Assembly: GCA_044226485.1 (NCBI GenBank)
Contig: JBGAGY010000006.1
Location: 186,001 to 250,000, forward strand
DNA: 64,000 nucleotides
Origin: UBA6663 sp044226485
GTDB lineage: Bacteria; Chloroflexota; Anaerolineae; Anaerolineales; UBA6663
Direction: 5' to 3'
Below, piece after piece: positions 46,994 to 55,373 of the stretch. The notes beneath the pieces are model-generated. The model did not search any database. It had not been told where the DNA came from and saw only the letters and a list, made by a program, of their open reading frames with translations. A program made the position numbers and the translations under genes. Every line of letters starts with the position of its first letter. Position 1 is the first letter of the stretch.

Positions 46994-49349
46994 CTCCTCC
47001 ACGACGCCGCGCCAACGCCGACACCTGCGGGTCACTGGCGTCGTGCAGGGCGTCGGCTTTCGCCCCTTTGTCTACGGCCTGGCGCGCCGACTGGGCCTGG
47101 CCGGCCTCGTCGGAAACGACAGCCGCGGTGTGTTCATCGAACTCGAAGGCTCGCCGACTGCGCTCGACGCCTTTCATGGCGAACTGATCTACCATCCGCC
47201 GCCGTTGGCGCATATCGTCAAGGTCGATGTCGAAACGGTCGACGTGCGCGGCGACACGGACTTCGTGATCGTGGAGAGCGAGGCGCAGGCCGGCGCGCAC
47301 ACACTGATCTCGCCGGACCTGGCGGTCTGCGCTGACTGCCTGCGCGAGCTCTTCGACCCTGCCGATCGTCGTTACCGTTACCCGTTCATCAATTGCACGA
47401 ACTGCGGACCGCGCTTCACGATCATCCGCGATATCCCTTACGACCGGCCGCTGACGACGATGGCCGCCTTTCCGCTCTGCCCGGAGTGCGAGCGCGAGTA
47501 TCGCGATCCGCTCGATCGTCGGTTCCACGCCCAGCCGATCGCCTGCCCGGTCTGCGGCCCGCGCCTGCAGCTCGTCGTGAACGAGGGCGAGTCGTGGCGC
47601 GAGGTCGCCGGCGATCCGCTCCTGGCCGCGCAGCAGCTGCTTGTGGACGGCAGGGTGGTGGCCGTGAAGGGCCTCGGCGGCTATCACCTCGCCTGCGACG
47701 CTGCATCGGACAAGGCGTTGTCATTGTTGCGCGAACGCAAAGGCCGCAGCGACAAGCCCTTCGCGGTCATGGCCCGCGACCTGGCCACGGCACGCTCAGT
47801 CGCCGCGATTGATCATGATGAGCAAACGCTGCTGGAGGGCCGCGAGCGCCCGATCGTGTTGTTGAAGGCGGCCGCTCACTCACCTCTGTCCACGCTCGTC
47901 GCGCCCGGCAACGACTCGATCGGCGTCATGCTGCCCTACACGCCGCTGCATCACCTGCTGTTGGAGGACCCAGCTCCATCGGTCCTCGTCATGACGTCGG
48001 CCAACTTCTCAAACGAACCGATCATCAAGGATGACGACGTTGCGCTCGAGCAACTTGGGGCGCTGGCGGACGCGATCCTGCTTCACAACCGACCGATCCA
48101 CGTGCACTGCGACGACTCTGTCGTGCGCGTGTTTGACGGCCACGAAAGCCCGATCCGGCGCTCGCGCGGTTACGCGCCGTTCCCGGTGCGTCTGCCGTTC
48201 GAGGCGAAACCGACCCTGGCCGTCGGCGGCGAACTCAAGGCCACGTTCTGCCTGGCGCGCGGCGACGAGGCCTTCATGAGCCAGCACATCGGCGACATGG
48301 AGAACCTGGAAACCGAGCAGGCCTTCGAGCGCGCGCTCGATCACCTGAGCGCGCTGTTCCGGATCACGCCCGAGATCGTCGCGGCAGACCTGCATCCTGG
48401 CTACCTGGCCACCCAGTGGGCCGATCGCCGCTACGGCCGCGCCGTCGTGAAGGTGCAGCACCATCACGCCCATATCGCCTCGGTGATGACCGAGAACGGC
48501 GTGCCGCCGGGCGAGCGCGTCATCGGCTTCAGCTTCGACGGCACAGGTTATGGGACGGATGGAGCGATCTGGGGCGGCGAGGTTCTGGTGGCCGACTATG
48601 CGAACTTCGAGCGGGCCGCGCACCTGGCCTATGTGCCGTTGCCCGGCGGCGATGCCGCCGTCAAACACCCGGCGCGCACGGCGCTGGCCTACCTGTGGGC
48701 TGCCGGCCTCCCCTGGGATCCGGCGCTCGCGCCGGTGGCAGCCCTCAGCGAGGTCGAACGCGGCGTGTTGGCCCGTCAGCTCGAGACCGGCTTCCAGACC
48801 GTGCTGTGCAGCAGCTTCGGCCGCCTCTTCGATGCCGTCGCCGCGCTGGCCGGCGTTCGTCAATCCGTCAGTTACGAAGCCCAGGCCGCGATCGAATTGG
48901 AATCATTGGTCGGGCGGCATGGGTCGACCGGCAACCCCGTAGGGGCGACGCATGCGTCGCCCGGGCATGCGTCGCCCGCCGGCAAAGGCGCCTACGATTT
49001 CGCATGGCGCGACGGCCATCCCGCCCAGATCGATTGGGCGCCGGTGATCGTTGCGGTCGCCGACGATGCCCGCGCTGGCGTGTCGGCCGCCACGATCGGG
49101 GCGAAGTTCCATGCCGCGACGGCCAACCTGATCATGGGCGCCGCTCTCCGGCTTCGAGACATGACCGGCCTGTCGCGAGTCGCGCTCAGCGGCGGCGTCT
49201 TTCAGAACGTCACCCTCATGCGCGGCGCTGTGGACGGCCTACGCGCGGCAGGCTTCGACGTGCTCTGGCACAAACGTGTGCCGGCCAACGACGGCGGCCT
49301 GGCCCTCGGGCAGGCTGCCATCGCACAGTTCAGGCGTTCCGGGTTATGA
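46983..49349 (+). CDS. hypF: Carbamoyltransferase HypF, with an inserted palindromic element
   Basis: 788 residues. Acylphosphatase domain (about 14-100, VTGVVQGVGFRPFVYGLARRL), two zinc-finger blocks (CADCLRELFDP to CTNCGPRFT and CPECEREY to CPVCGPRL), YrdC-like domain (VKGLGGYHLACDA, KGRSDKPFAVMARDL) and a Kae1-like domain (VQHHHAHIASVMTENG, GFSFDGTGYGTDGAIWGGE, ALSGGVFQNVTL). HypF makes thiocyanate on HypE for the CN ligands of the NiFe site. Around residues 650-670 a stretch GNPVGATHASPGHASPAGKG comes from an intergenic-type palindrome inserted in frame. Confidence 0.94.
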   Translation: MSIDSSTTPRQRRHLRVTGVVQGVGFRPFVYGLARRLGLAGLVGNDSRGVFIELEGSPTALDAFHGELIYHPPPLAHIVKVDVETVDVRGDTDFVIVESEAQAGAHTLISPDLAVCADCLRELFDPADRRYRYPFINCTNCGPRFTIIRDIPYDRPLTTMAAFPLCPECEREYRDPLDRRFHAQPIACPVCGPRLQLVVNEGESWREVAGDPLLAAQQLLVDGRVVAVKGLGGYHLACDAASDKALSLLRERKGRSDKPFAVMARDLATARSVAAIDHDEQTLLEGRERPIVLLKAAAHSPLSTLVAPGNDSIGVMLPYTPLHHLLLEDPAPSVLVMTSANFSNEPIIKDDDVALEQLGALADAILLHNRPIHVHCDDSVVRVFDGHESPIRRSRGYAPFPVRLPFEAKPTLAVGGELKATFCLARGDEAFMSQHIGDMENLETEQAFERALDHLSALFRITPEIVAADLHPGYLATQWADRRYGRAVVKVQHHHAHIASVMTENGVPPGERVIGFSFDGTGYGTDGAIWGGEVLVADYANFERAAHLAYVPLPGGDAAVKHPARTALAYLWAAGLPWDPALAPVAALSEVERGVLARQLETGFQTVLCSSFGRLFDAVAALAGVRQSVSYEAQAAIELESLVGRHGSTGNPVGATHASPGHASPAGKGAYDFAWRDGHPAQIDWAPVIVAVADDARAGVSAATIGAKFHAATANLIMGAALRLRDMTGLSRVALSGGVFQNVTLMRGAVDGLRAAGFDVLWHKRVPANDGGLALGQAAIAQFRRSGL
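48938..48982. repeat. Palindromic repeat inserted in frame in hypF
   Basis: GGGCGACGCATGCGTCGCCC (48943-48962) is a perfect 20-base palindrome, followed by a second GGGCATGCGTCGCCC. It reads through as VGATHASPGHASP in hypF. This peptide pattern is familiar as the translation of a widespread GTAGGGGCGACG-type repeat. Confidence 0.8.
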
Positions 49350-49354
49350 TTCAA

Positions 49355-49436
49355 GACGTCAGGCGTCGGGTATCAGGCGTCAGGGGGCTGGCCGGTCGAC
49401 CGGCTGTGCTCTGACGCCTGACGTCCGACGCCTGAC
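49355..49436. repeat. Word-repeat hairpin between hypF and hypC
   Basis: Left arm GACGTCAGGCGTCGGG plus TATCAGGCGTCAG; right arm CTGACGCCTGACGTCCGACG plus CCTGAC; the centre contains the perfect palindrome GCCGGTCGACCGGC (49391-49404). Same words as at 24968-25087. Confidence 0.82.
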
Positions 49437-49456
49437 ACCTTTCATGGAGGTAGCGT

Positions 49457-49741
49457 ATGTGTCTCGGCATCCCCGGTAAGGTCATCGAGGTCTATGAGGC
49501 CAACGGCACGCGCATGGGCCGCGTGGACTTCAGCGGCATCCAGAAGGAAGTGTGCCTGGCCTACGTCCCCGAGGTCGAGGTCGGCGACTACACGATCGTC
49601 CACGTCGGCTTTGCGATCACGCGGCTCGACGAAGAGTCGGCGCTCGAAACGCTGAAGCTCTTCGAAGAGGTCGGGCTGCTTGATGAAGAACTGAACGCCG
49701 ATCAGCACGGCGCCGTCGGCAACGCCCCGGTGGCCGGATGA
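49457..49741 (+). CDS. hypC: Hydrogenase assembly chaperone HypC
   Basis: 94 residues. MCLGIPGKVIEVYEANGTRMGRVDFSGIQKEVCLAYVPEVEVGDYTIVHVGFAITRLDEESA is the standard HypC sequence with the essential Cys2. HypC forms a complex with HypD that carries the Fe(CN)2CO unit to HupL. GGAGG lies upstream of the ATG. It overlaps hypD by 4 bases. Confidence 0.96.
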   Translation: MCLGIPGKVIEVYEANGTRMGRVDFSGIQKEVCLAYVPEVEVGDYTIVHVGFAITRLDEESALETLKLFEEVGLLDEELNADQHGAVGNAPVAG

Positions 49742-50853
49742 AGTACCTCGACGAGTTTCGCAATCCGGAGGTCGCTCAGCGACTGCTGGATGAGATCAGG
49801 CGAACTGTCACGAAGCCGTGGACTCTGATGGAAGTCTGCGGCGGGCAGACGCACTCGATTATCCGCAACGGCATCGACCAGTTGTTGCCCGAGCAGATCG
49901 AACTGATCCACGGCCCGGGCTGCCCAGTGTGTGTGACGCCGCTTGAGATGATCGACAAGGCGCTGGCGATCGCCGCCAAGCCGGGCGTGATCTTCTGCTC
50001 GTTTGGCGACATGCTGCGCGTGCCCGGCAGCCGCGAGGATCTCTTCGCCGTGAAGAGCCGCGGCGGCGACGTGCGCATCGTCTACTCGCCGCTCGACGCC
50101 GTCAAGCTGGCGCGCGAGAACCCAGACCGGCAAGTCGTCTTCTTCGGCGTGGGCTTCGAGACGACGGCACCCGCCAACGCGATGGCCGTCTTTCAGGCCA
50201 GGCAGCTCGGCCTGACGAACTTCTCGATGCTGGTCTCGCACGTGCTCGTCCCGCCGGCGATCACGGCTTTGCTGGCCTCGCCGCGCAATCGAGTCCAGTC
50301 CTTCCTGGCGGCCGGCCATGTCTGCAGCGTCATGGGCTTCTGGGAATACGAGCCGATCGTGGCCGAGCATCACGTGCCGATCGTGGTCACGGGCTTTGAA
50401 CCGCTCGACGTGCTCGAAGGCATCCGCCGCGCGGTCGTGCAGCTCGAGCAAGGGCGGGCCGAGGTCGAGAACGCTTACCCGCGCGCCGTCCAGCGCGAGG
50501 GCAACAAGCCCGCGCAGAAGATGGTCGCCGACGTCTTCGAGACCGGCGATCGGATGTGGCGTGGCATCGGCATGATCCCGCAGAGCGGCTGGCGGCTGCG
50601 TGAGGCCTATCGCGACTACGACGCCGAGCATCGCTTCTCGGTCGGTGACATCCACACCGAGGAGTCGCCGCTCTGCCACAGCGGCGAGGTGCTGCAGGGG
50701 CTGCTCAAGCCGAACCAGTGCCCGGCGTTCGGCAAGGAGTGCACGCCGCAGAAGCCGCTTGGCGCCACCATGGTTTCGTCCGAAGGCGCCTGCGCCGCCT
50801 ACTACAACTACGGGCGCTTCATCTCGCCCGACGAGATCTCATTGCCCGCGTAA
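49738..50853 (+). CDS. hypD: Hydrogenase Fe-cofactor assembly protein HypD
   Basis: 371 residues. Conserved HypD motifs: LMEVCGGQTHSIIRNGI, IHGPGCPVCVTP, FGVGFETTAPANAMAV, AGHVCSVMGFWEYEPI and the C-terminal [4Fe-4S] ligands within LKPNQCPAFGKECTPQKPLGATMVSSEGACAAYY. HypD binds the iron to which CN and CO are added. Overlaps hypC by 4 bases; then a 170-base spacer with a long hairpin precedes hypE. Confidence 0.97.
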   Translation: MKYLDEFRNPEVAQRLLDEIRRTVTKPWTLMEVCGGQTHSIIRNGIDQLLPEQIELIHGPGCPVCVTPLEMIDKALAIAAKPGVIFCSFGDMLRVPGSREDLFAVKSRGGDVRIVYSPLDAVKLARENPDRQVVFFGVGFETTAPANAMAVFQARQLGLTNFSMLVSHVLVPPAITALLASPRNRVQSFLAAGHVCSVMGFWEYEPIVAEHHVPIVVTGFEPLDVLEGIRRAVVQLEQGRAEVENAYPRAVQREGNKPAQKMVADVFETGDRMWRGIGMIPQSGWRLREAYRDYDAEHRFSVGDIHTEESPLCHSGEVLQGLLKPNQCPAFGKECTPQKPLGATMVSSEGACAAYYNYGRFISPDEISLPA

Positions 50854-50859
50854 GAGGGA

Positions 50860-51013
50860 TTTGCCACGAATGACACGAATTGGCACGATTTGCATCTGAA
50901 ATAGCTCAGCCGCAGACTGTGGGCTCGCTGGTCGCTTCGCGATAGTCGCAACAGTCTCCCAGCACATCATCATTCGTGCCAATTCGCAACAATCCGTGTC
51001 ATTCGTGGCAAAA
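50860..51013. repeat. Long hairpin between hypD and hypE, built from CACGAAT words
   Basis: The outer 18 bases TTTGCCACGAATGACACG pair exactly with CGTGTCATTCGTGGCAAA; an inner 11-base pairing AATTGGCACGA/TCGTGCCAATT follows with a 10-base bulge on the right arm. The loop has a further small AGACTGT/ACAGTCT hairpin. The sequence is AT-richer than its flanks. ACACGAAT-type words are known to me from intergenic repeats in other phyla. Confidence 0.85.
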
Positions 51014-51023
51014 GACATAAGTC

Positions 51024-52079
51024 ATGACGGATCTGAACTTCGAAAACTGGACCTGCCCGCTGCCGCTCCGCGACTATCCGAACATCGTGATGGGCCACGG
51101 CGGCGGCGGTAAGCTGTCGAGCGAATTGATCGAGCACCTGTTCGTGCCGGCGTTCCAGAACGACGCTCTGGCCGAGCTTGGCGACTCGACGGTACTGCCC
51201 TTCGCGGGCGGGCGGATGGCGTACTCGACCGATTCGTTCGTGGTGCGCCCGCTGTTCTTCCCAGGCGGCGACATCGGCGACCTGGCGGTCAACGGCACTG
51301 TCAACGATCTGGCGATGAGCGGCGCGCAGCCGCTGTTCATGAGCGCCGGTTTCATCCTCGAAGAAGGATTGTCGATGAACGCGCTCGGCGCCATCGTCGA
51401 GTCGATGGGGCGGGCGGCGCGCGCGGCCGGTGTGAAGCTGGTCACGGGAGACACCAAGGTGGTCGATCGCGGCCACGGTGACGGCGTCTACATCAACACT
51501 AGCGGCATCGGCCTTGTGCCGGATGGCGTCCATATCGGCCCGAGCCGCGCGAAGCCCGGTGACGTCGTGCTGGTGAGCGGCGAGATCGGCGTGCACGGCA
51601 CTGCGATCATGAGCGTGCGCCAGGGCCTTGAGTTCGGGGCCGCCATCGAGAGCGACACCGCGCCGCTCAACGGCCTGGTGGCCGCCATGCTCGCGGTCAG
51701 CCGCGACATCCATGTGCTGCGCGATCCGACCCGCGGCGGCGTGGCCTCGACCCTCAACGAGATCGCGCGCAGTTCGAAGGTCGGCATCCAGATCGAGGAG
51801 CGTTCGGTGCCGGTGCCGCAGATCGTGCGTTCGGCCTGCGAGATGCTCGGCCTCGATCCGCTCTACGTGGCCAACGAGGGCAAACTGCTCGCGATCGTCC
51901 CGGCTGATGTGGCCGAACCGATGCTGGCTGCGATGCGCGCCCATCCGCTCGGGGCCAAGGCGACTCGCATCGGCCAGGTGCTCGAGAAGCACCCTGGCAT
52001 GGTCGTCGCGCGGACGGGCCTCGGCGCGACCCGCGTCGTCGCCCTTCAAATCGGCGAGCAACTTCCCCGGATTTGCTGA
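51024..52079 (+). CDS. hypE: Carbamoyl dehydratase HypE
   Basis: 351 residues, PurM-like fold. MGHGGGGKLSSELIEHLFVPAF, DSFVVRPLFFPGGDIGDLAVNGTVNDLAMSGAQPLFMSAGFILEEGL, VLVSGEIGVHGTAIM and DPTRGGVASTLNEIA are conserved, and the protein ends in PRIC, the C-terminal Cys that is carbamoylated by HypF and dehydrated to thiocyanate. All six hyp genes are thus present. The ATG has no clear ribosome site, just the end of the hairpin spacer. Confidence 0.96.
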   Translation: MTDLNFENWTCPLPLRDYPNIVMGHGGGGKLSSELIEHLFVPAFQNDALAELGDSTVLPFAGGRMAYSTDSFVVRPLFFPGGDIGDLAVNGTVNDLAMSGAQPLFMSAGFILEEGLSMNALGAIVESMGRAARAAGVKLVTGDTKVVDRGHGDGVYINTSGIGLVPDGVHIGPSRAKPGDVVLVSGEIGVHGTAIMSVRQGLEFGAAIESDTAPLNGLVAAMLAVSRDIHVLRDPTRGGVASTLNEIARSSKVGIQIEERSVPVPQIVRSACEMLGLDPLYVANEGKLLAIVPADVAEPMLAAMRAHPLGAKATRIGQVLEKHPGMVVARTGLGATRVVALQIGEQLPRIC

Positions 52080-52185
52080 TCGGCTTCGGTCACGGGCGGT
52101 CGTCCGGGCGCCCTTGACCTCAGAAGATCCTTGCCCCGAAAACTTTATACAGACGTTTTGCAACACGCACGAGCCAGTCAGTGTC

Positions 52186-52194
52186 TGTTAGAAT
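52186..52194 (+). promoter_or_regulatory. Candidate extended -10 promoter of the nickel transporter operon
   Basis: TGTTAGAAT (TGn plus TAGAAT) in the 304-base gap 52080-52383, about 190 bases before the cbiMN start. The gap also holds a CGCCGCG/CGCGGCG hairpin near 52330 and an excellent ribosome site GGAGGTGAT at 52375. I see no recognisable NikR site or riboswitch core. Confidence 0.35.
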
Positions 52195-52383
52195 GAATGT
52201 TCGACCTCGTGAAAGAGTTCGGTAAGCTTCGAGCGGCAGGCTGTCACCCACGGGCGCTCACATCCCGTTCAGCATTCCGCGGTATCTTTTCTGAGTTGCC
52301 GTATACACACGACCTCCATCAAGCGACGACGCCGCGTGATCGCGGCGGGACATCGATACGAACCATGTGTGTGGGAGGTGATC

Positions 52384-53499
52384 ATGAAAACGACCATGAA
52401 CTTCATCCAACAACATAAGCAACTTCTTGGCGTCTATGGCCTTGGCCTGGTCTGGTTGACGACCACGGCCATGCACATCCCGGACGGGTATCTCAGCCCG
52501 GTGACGGCCATCATCCTCTATGCGCTCGTGATCCCATTCTGGTGGCGTGGCCTGCAAGCGTTGCGCACGAGGACCAATGCTCGCAGCGTGCCACTGATCG
52601 CGCTCATGGCGGCCTTCTCTTTCATCATCATGATGTTCAACGTGCCTCTGCCAGGTGGCACGACCGGCCACGCCGTCGGCGCCACGCTGGCCGCGATTCT
52701 GCTGGGCCCGGAGATCGGCGGTCTGGCGGTGTCGATCGCGTTGATCATCCAGGCCCTGTTCTTTGGCGACGGCGGGATCATGGCCATCGGGGCCAACTGC
52801 TTCAACATGGGCGTCGTGATGCCCTACATCGCCTGGTGGGTCTATCACGCGGTGAGCGGCGGCGCGCCACTGTTGTCGGGGCGCCGGGTGGCTTCCGCTG
52901 CCGTGGCGGGGTGGGTGGCCATGACTGCCGGCGCCTTTGTGACGGCCATCGAGTTCGGCATTCAGCCGATGTTCTTCAAGGATGCCGCAGGCACGCCGCT
53001 CTACGCTCCCTATCCGCTCGAGGTGGCCATCCCGGCCATGGTCATCCCGCATATGCTCGTGGCGTCGGTCATCGAGGGCGTCGTCGCGGCGCTCGTGATC
53101 GCGTACCTCCAGCGCAGCAACGTCGCTGCTCTACGGCTCAACGGCGTGCCAATGCCGGTGGATGGCAACGCCGCGTCTGCCACGCCCAGCTATCGCTGGC
53201 TATGGGTTGGCATCGCCATCCTGGCCGTGGCCACGCCGCTGGGGCTTCTCGCTCCCGGGACGGCGTGGGGCGAGTGGGGCTCAGACGAGTTCGCCAACCT
53301 GGGCTTGAAGGCCGTGCCGCAAGGGCTGGCGGCCCTTGAAGGCATTTGGGGCGCGCCGCTGGCCGGCTACGAGATCCCGATCCTGGGCAATGCCAGCGCC
53401 GGTTACGTGTTATCGGCGATCGCGGGGGTGGTGCTGGTCGGGGCGCTGGTCTGGCTGTTGAGCCTGCTCCTGTCGAACCGGCATCGCCCGACGGCATAA
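52384..53499 (+). CDS. Nickel/cobalt ECF transporter substrate-binding membrane protein, CbiM-CbiN type fusion (NikMN)
   Basis: 371 residues. An N-terminal signal-like helix (LLGVYGLGLVWLTTTA, about 14-29) precedes MHIPDGYLSP, the metal-binding N-terminus of CbiM/NikM that must be freed by cleavage. Membrane segments and the conserved DGGIMAIGANCFNMGVV, AGAFVTAIEFGIQ and VEGVVAALV-like VIEGVVAALVIAYL follow. The last 110 residues have two membrane helices around VPQGLAALEGIWGAPLAGYEIP, a PDGLE/NikN-like part. Location right after hypE argues for nickel rather than cobalt. The start has a near-perfect GGAGGTGATC ribosome site. Confidence 0.9.
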   Translation: MKTTMNFIQQHKQLLGVYGLGLVWLTTTAMHIPDGYLSPVTAIILYALVIPFWWRGLQALRTRTNARSVPLIALMAAFSFIIMMFNVPLPGGTTGHAVGATLAAILLGPEIGGLAVSIALIIQALFFGDGGIMAIGANCFNMGVVMPYIAWWVYHAVSGGAPLLSGRRVASAAVAGWVAMTAGAFVTAIEFGIQPMFFKDAAGTPLYAPYPLEVAIPAMVIPHMLVASVIEGVVAALVIAYLQRSNVAALRLNGVPMPVDGNAASATPSYRWLWVGIAILAVATPLGLLAPGTAWGEWGSDEFANLGLKAVPQGLAALEGIWGAPLAGYEIPILGNASAGYVLSAIAGVVLVGALVWLLSLLLSNRHRPTA

Positions 53500-54326
53500 T
53501 GGCATCCACACGCAGTTCCATCGAGCGCACCCTGGCCGAGGTCGGGCACGTCCTCGAACAGTCGCTGTTCGCTGAGACGCTCTCACGTCAACCAGGGGCG
53601 CTTCAGGCCGTCGACCCGCGCGTCAAGATCCTGGGCCTGCTGGCCCTGCTGGTCTCGGTCAGCGTCTCGCGCAGCCTGGCGGTCATCGTCCTGCTCTATG
53701 TGCTCGCGCTCGCGCTGGCGATCGTCAGCAAGCTGCCGGTCGGCTCGTTCGTGCGGCGGGTGTGGTTGGTGCTGCCGTTCTTCACGGGCCTGATCGCGCT
53801 GCCGGCGCTCTTCCTGACGCCCGGGCCCGCGCTCTGGGTCCTGCCGTTCGGCTGGACCGTGACTCAGACCGGCGCGATGACCGCCCTGTTTCTGTTGACA
53901 CGTGTCGGCACGTCGGTGTCGTTCGCGTTGCTCCTGATCTGGACTACGCCCTGGAACACGCTACTCAAGGCCCTCGGGGTCTTGCGGGTGCCGGACGGTT
54001 TCATCCTGATCCTGGCAATGACGTACCGCTACATCGCACTGCTGCTCGGGATCGTCGACGACATGTTCCTTTCGCGCAAGAGCCGGGTGGTCGGCAAGCT
54101 CACAGGCGGCGACGAGCGTCGACTGCTGGCGGCCAGCGCCGGCGCGTTGCTCGGTCGCTCACTGCAGCTGAGCACCGAGGTGTATCTCGCCATGCAATCG
54201 CGCGGGTATCGCGGCACGCCGCGGACGCTCGACACGTTTGCCATGCATCCACGCGATTGGGCCTGGGGCATCGGGCTGGTGGCGCTTGCGGGCATGGCCA
54301 TGTTGTTGGGTCAGGTGGGAGGTTGA
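53499..54326 (+). CDS. cbiQ: ECF transporter membrane coupling protein, CbiQ/NikQ
   Basis: 275 residues starting at the ATG that overlaps the previous stop (TAATG). VDPRVKILGLLALLVSVSVS, several membrane helices, and ALGVLRVPDGFILILAMTYRYIALLLGIVDDMFLSRKSR plus LLGRSLQLSTEVYLAMQSRGYRG, the coupling motifs that contact the ATPase. It is the T component joining the substrate-binding protein to the CbiO ATPase. Confidence 0.92.
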   Translation: MASTRSSIERTLAEVGHVLEQSLFAETLSRQPGALQAVDPRVKILGLLALLVSVSVSRSLAVIVLLYVLALALAIVSKLPVGSFVRRVWLVLPFFTGLIALPALFLTPGPALWVLPFGWTVTQTGAMTALFLLTRVGTSVSFALLLIWTTPWNTLLKALGVLRVPDGFILILAMTYRYIALLLGIVDDMFLSRKSRVVGKLTGGDERRLLAASAGALLGRSLQLSTEVYLAMQSRGYRGTPRTLDTFAMHPRDWAWGIGLVALAGMAMLLGQVGG

Positions 54327-54327
54327 A

Positions 54328-55164
54328 GTGGGGGAAGTCGTATTCCGGCTTGAGCACGTCGATTTCAACTATGACGGTGGCCTGCCCGCTCTGCGGGATG
54401 TGTCGCTGGAGATCTGCGCCGGCGAGCGCGTGGTCATCCTTGGCTCGAATGGCTCGGGCAAGAGCACGCTCCTGAAACTGCTGGACGGCCTGTATTTTCC
54501 GACGTCTGGCTCGATCCAGGCGCTGGGGAAGCCGCTGACCGAGGCCGCCTTCAACGACGACGCCTTCAACTTCGCATTCCGGCGCCGGGTCGGGCTCGTG
54601 TTTCAGGACACTGACGTTCAGTTGTTCAACGGCTCAGTGTTCGACGAGGTGGCCTTCGCTCCGCTTCAACTCGACCTGGCGCGAGCCGAAGTGCTCGAGC
54701 GAGTCGAGGGGGCACTGCGCGATCTGCGCATCGACGGCCTGCGCGATCGGCCGCCGCATCGGCTCTCGGGCGGCGAGAAGCGCCGAGTGGCGCTCGCTTC
54801 AGTGTTGAGCCTCTCGCCTGACGTCTGGCTCCTCGACGAGCCCACGACGGGCCTCGACCCCCGCAGCCAGTCGTGGCTGGTGGACTTCATCTGTTCGCAG
54901 GGGGAGGCTGGCCGCACCGTGGTGACGGCCACGCACGATCTGACCATCGTCGACACGATCGCTGATCGAGTGCTTGTCTTCGGCGAAGATCACAGGTTGG
55001 CCGCGATCGGCACGCCGGCCGAGATCCTCTCGAACGAGGAGCTCTTGCTGGCCTGCAACCTGACCCATGAGCACGTGCACTGGCATCCCGGCCAGCCCGG
55101 CGCGCACCGCCACACACATTGGCATCGCGCTCCGCACTCGCACTCACATGACGGCAGCTCCTGA
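54328..55164 (+). CDS. cbiO: ECF transporter ATPase CbiO/NikO with His-rich tail
   Basis: 278 residues from a GTG start with GGGAGG upstream. Walker A GSNGSGKSTLLKLLDGL, Q-loop FQDTDVQLF, signature LSGGEKRRVALASVL, Walker B VWLLDEPTTGLDP and the H-loop TATHDL. The last 30 residues are His-rich (HEHVHWHPGQPGAHRHTHWH and then APHSHSHD), a probable nickel-binding tail not found in typical CbiO. It overlaps the next small gene by 17 bases. Confidence 0.93.
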   Translation: MGEVVFRLEHVDFNYDGGLPALRDVSLEICAGERVVILGSNGSGKSTLLKLLDGLYFPTSGSIQALGKPLTEAAFNDDAFNFAFRRRVGLVFQDTDVQLFNGSVFDEVAFAPLQLDLARAEVLERVEGALRDLRIDGLRDRPPHRLSGGEKRRVALASVLSLSPDVWLLDEPTTGLDPRSQSWLVDFICSQGEAGRTVVTATHDLTIVDTIADRVLVFGEDHRLAAIGTPAEILSNEELLLACNLTHEHVHWHPGQPGAHRHTHWHRAPHSHSHDGSS

Positions 55165-55369
55165 GGGCGCTGAGCCCTTCACGTATCGTCTGGTCCAGGA
55201 CGGCCGCGTATTGATCTCGTGGCGCGGACGACTGGTGACGACGGTGGCCGGATCGGCGGCGGATCGGTTGCGTGAGCGTCTGACCGGCGCCACGGCCGAG
55301 GCCGTCCAGCTGCTGCTGGCGAAGGCGACCGGCAACTTCAAGCGCGGCAACGAGCGCCGATCCGCTTGA
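55148..55369 (+). CDS. Small conserved protein coupled to the nickel transporter ATPase
   Basis: 73 residues overlapping cbiO by 17 bases. FTYRLVQDGRVLISWRGRLVTTVAGSAADRLRERLTGATAEAVQLLLAKATGNFKRGNER reads as a beta-hairpin followed by a helix and a basic end. I have the impression that similar small proteins occur widely in Chloroflexota, but I know no function. Co-translation with the ATPase suggests a role in nickel uptake or its control, although the overlap may be chance. Confidence 0.68.
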   Translation: MTAAPEGAEPFTYRLVQDGRVLISWRGRLVTTVAGSAADRLRERLTGATAEAVQLLLAKATGNFKRGNERRSA

Positions 55370-55373
55370 GCGA

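Noticed and set aside
52080..52383. A cobalamin or nickel-cobalt riboswitch before the ECF transporter
   Set aside because: No recognisable B12 box or NiCo core; only a small GC hairpin and a good ribosome site are seen.
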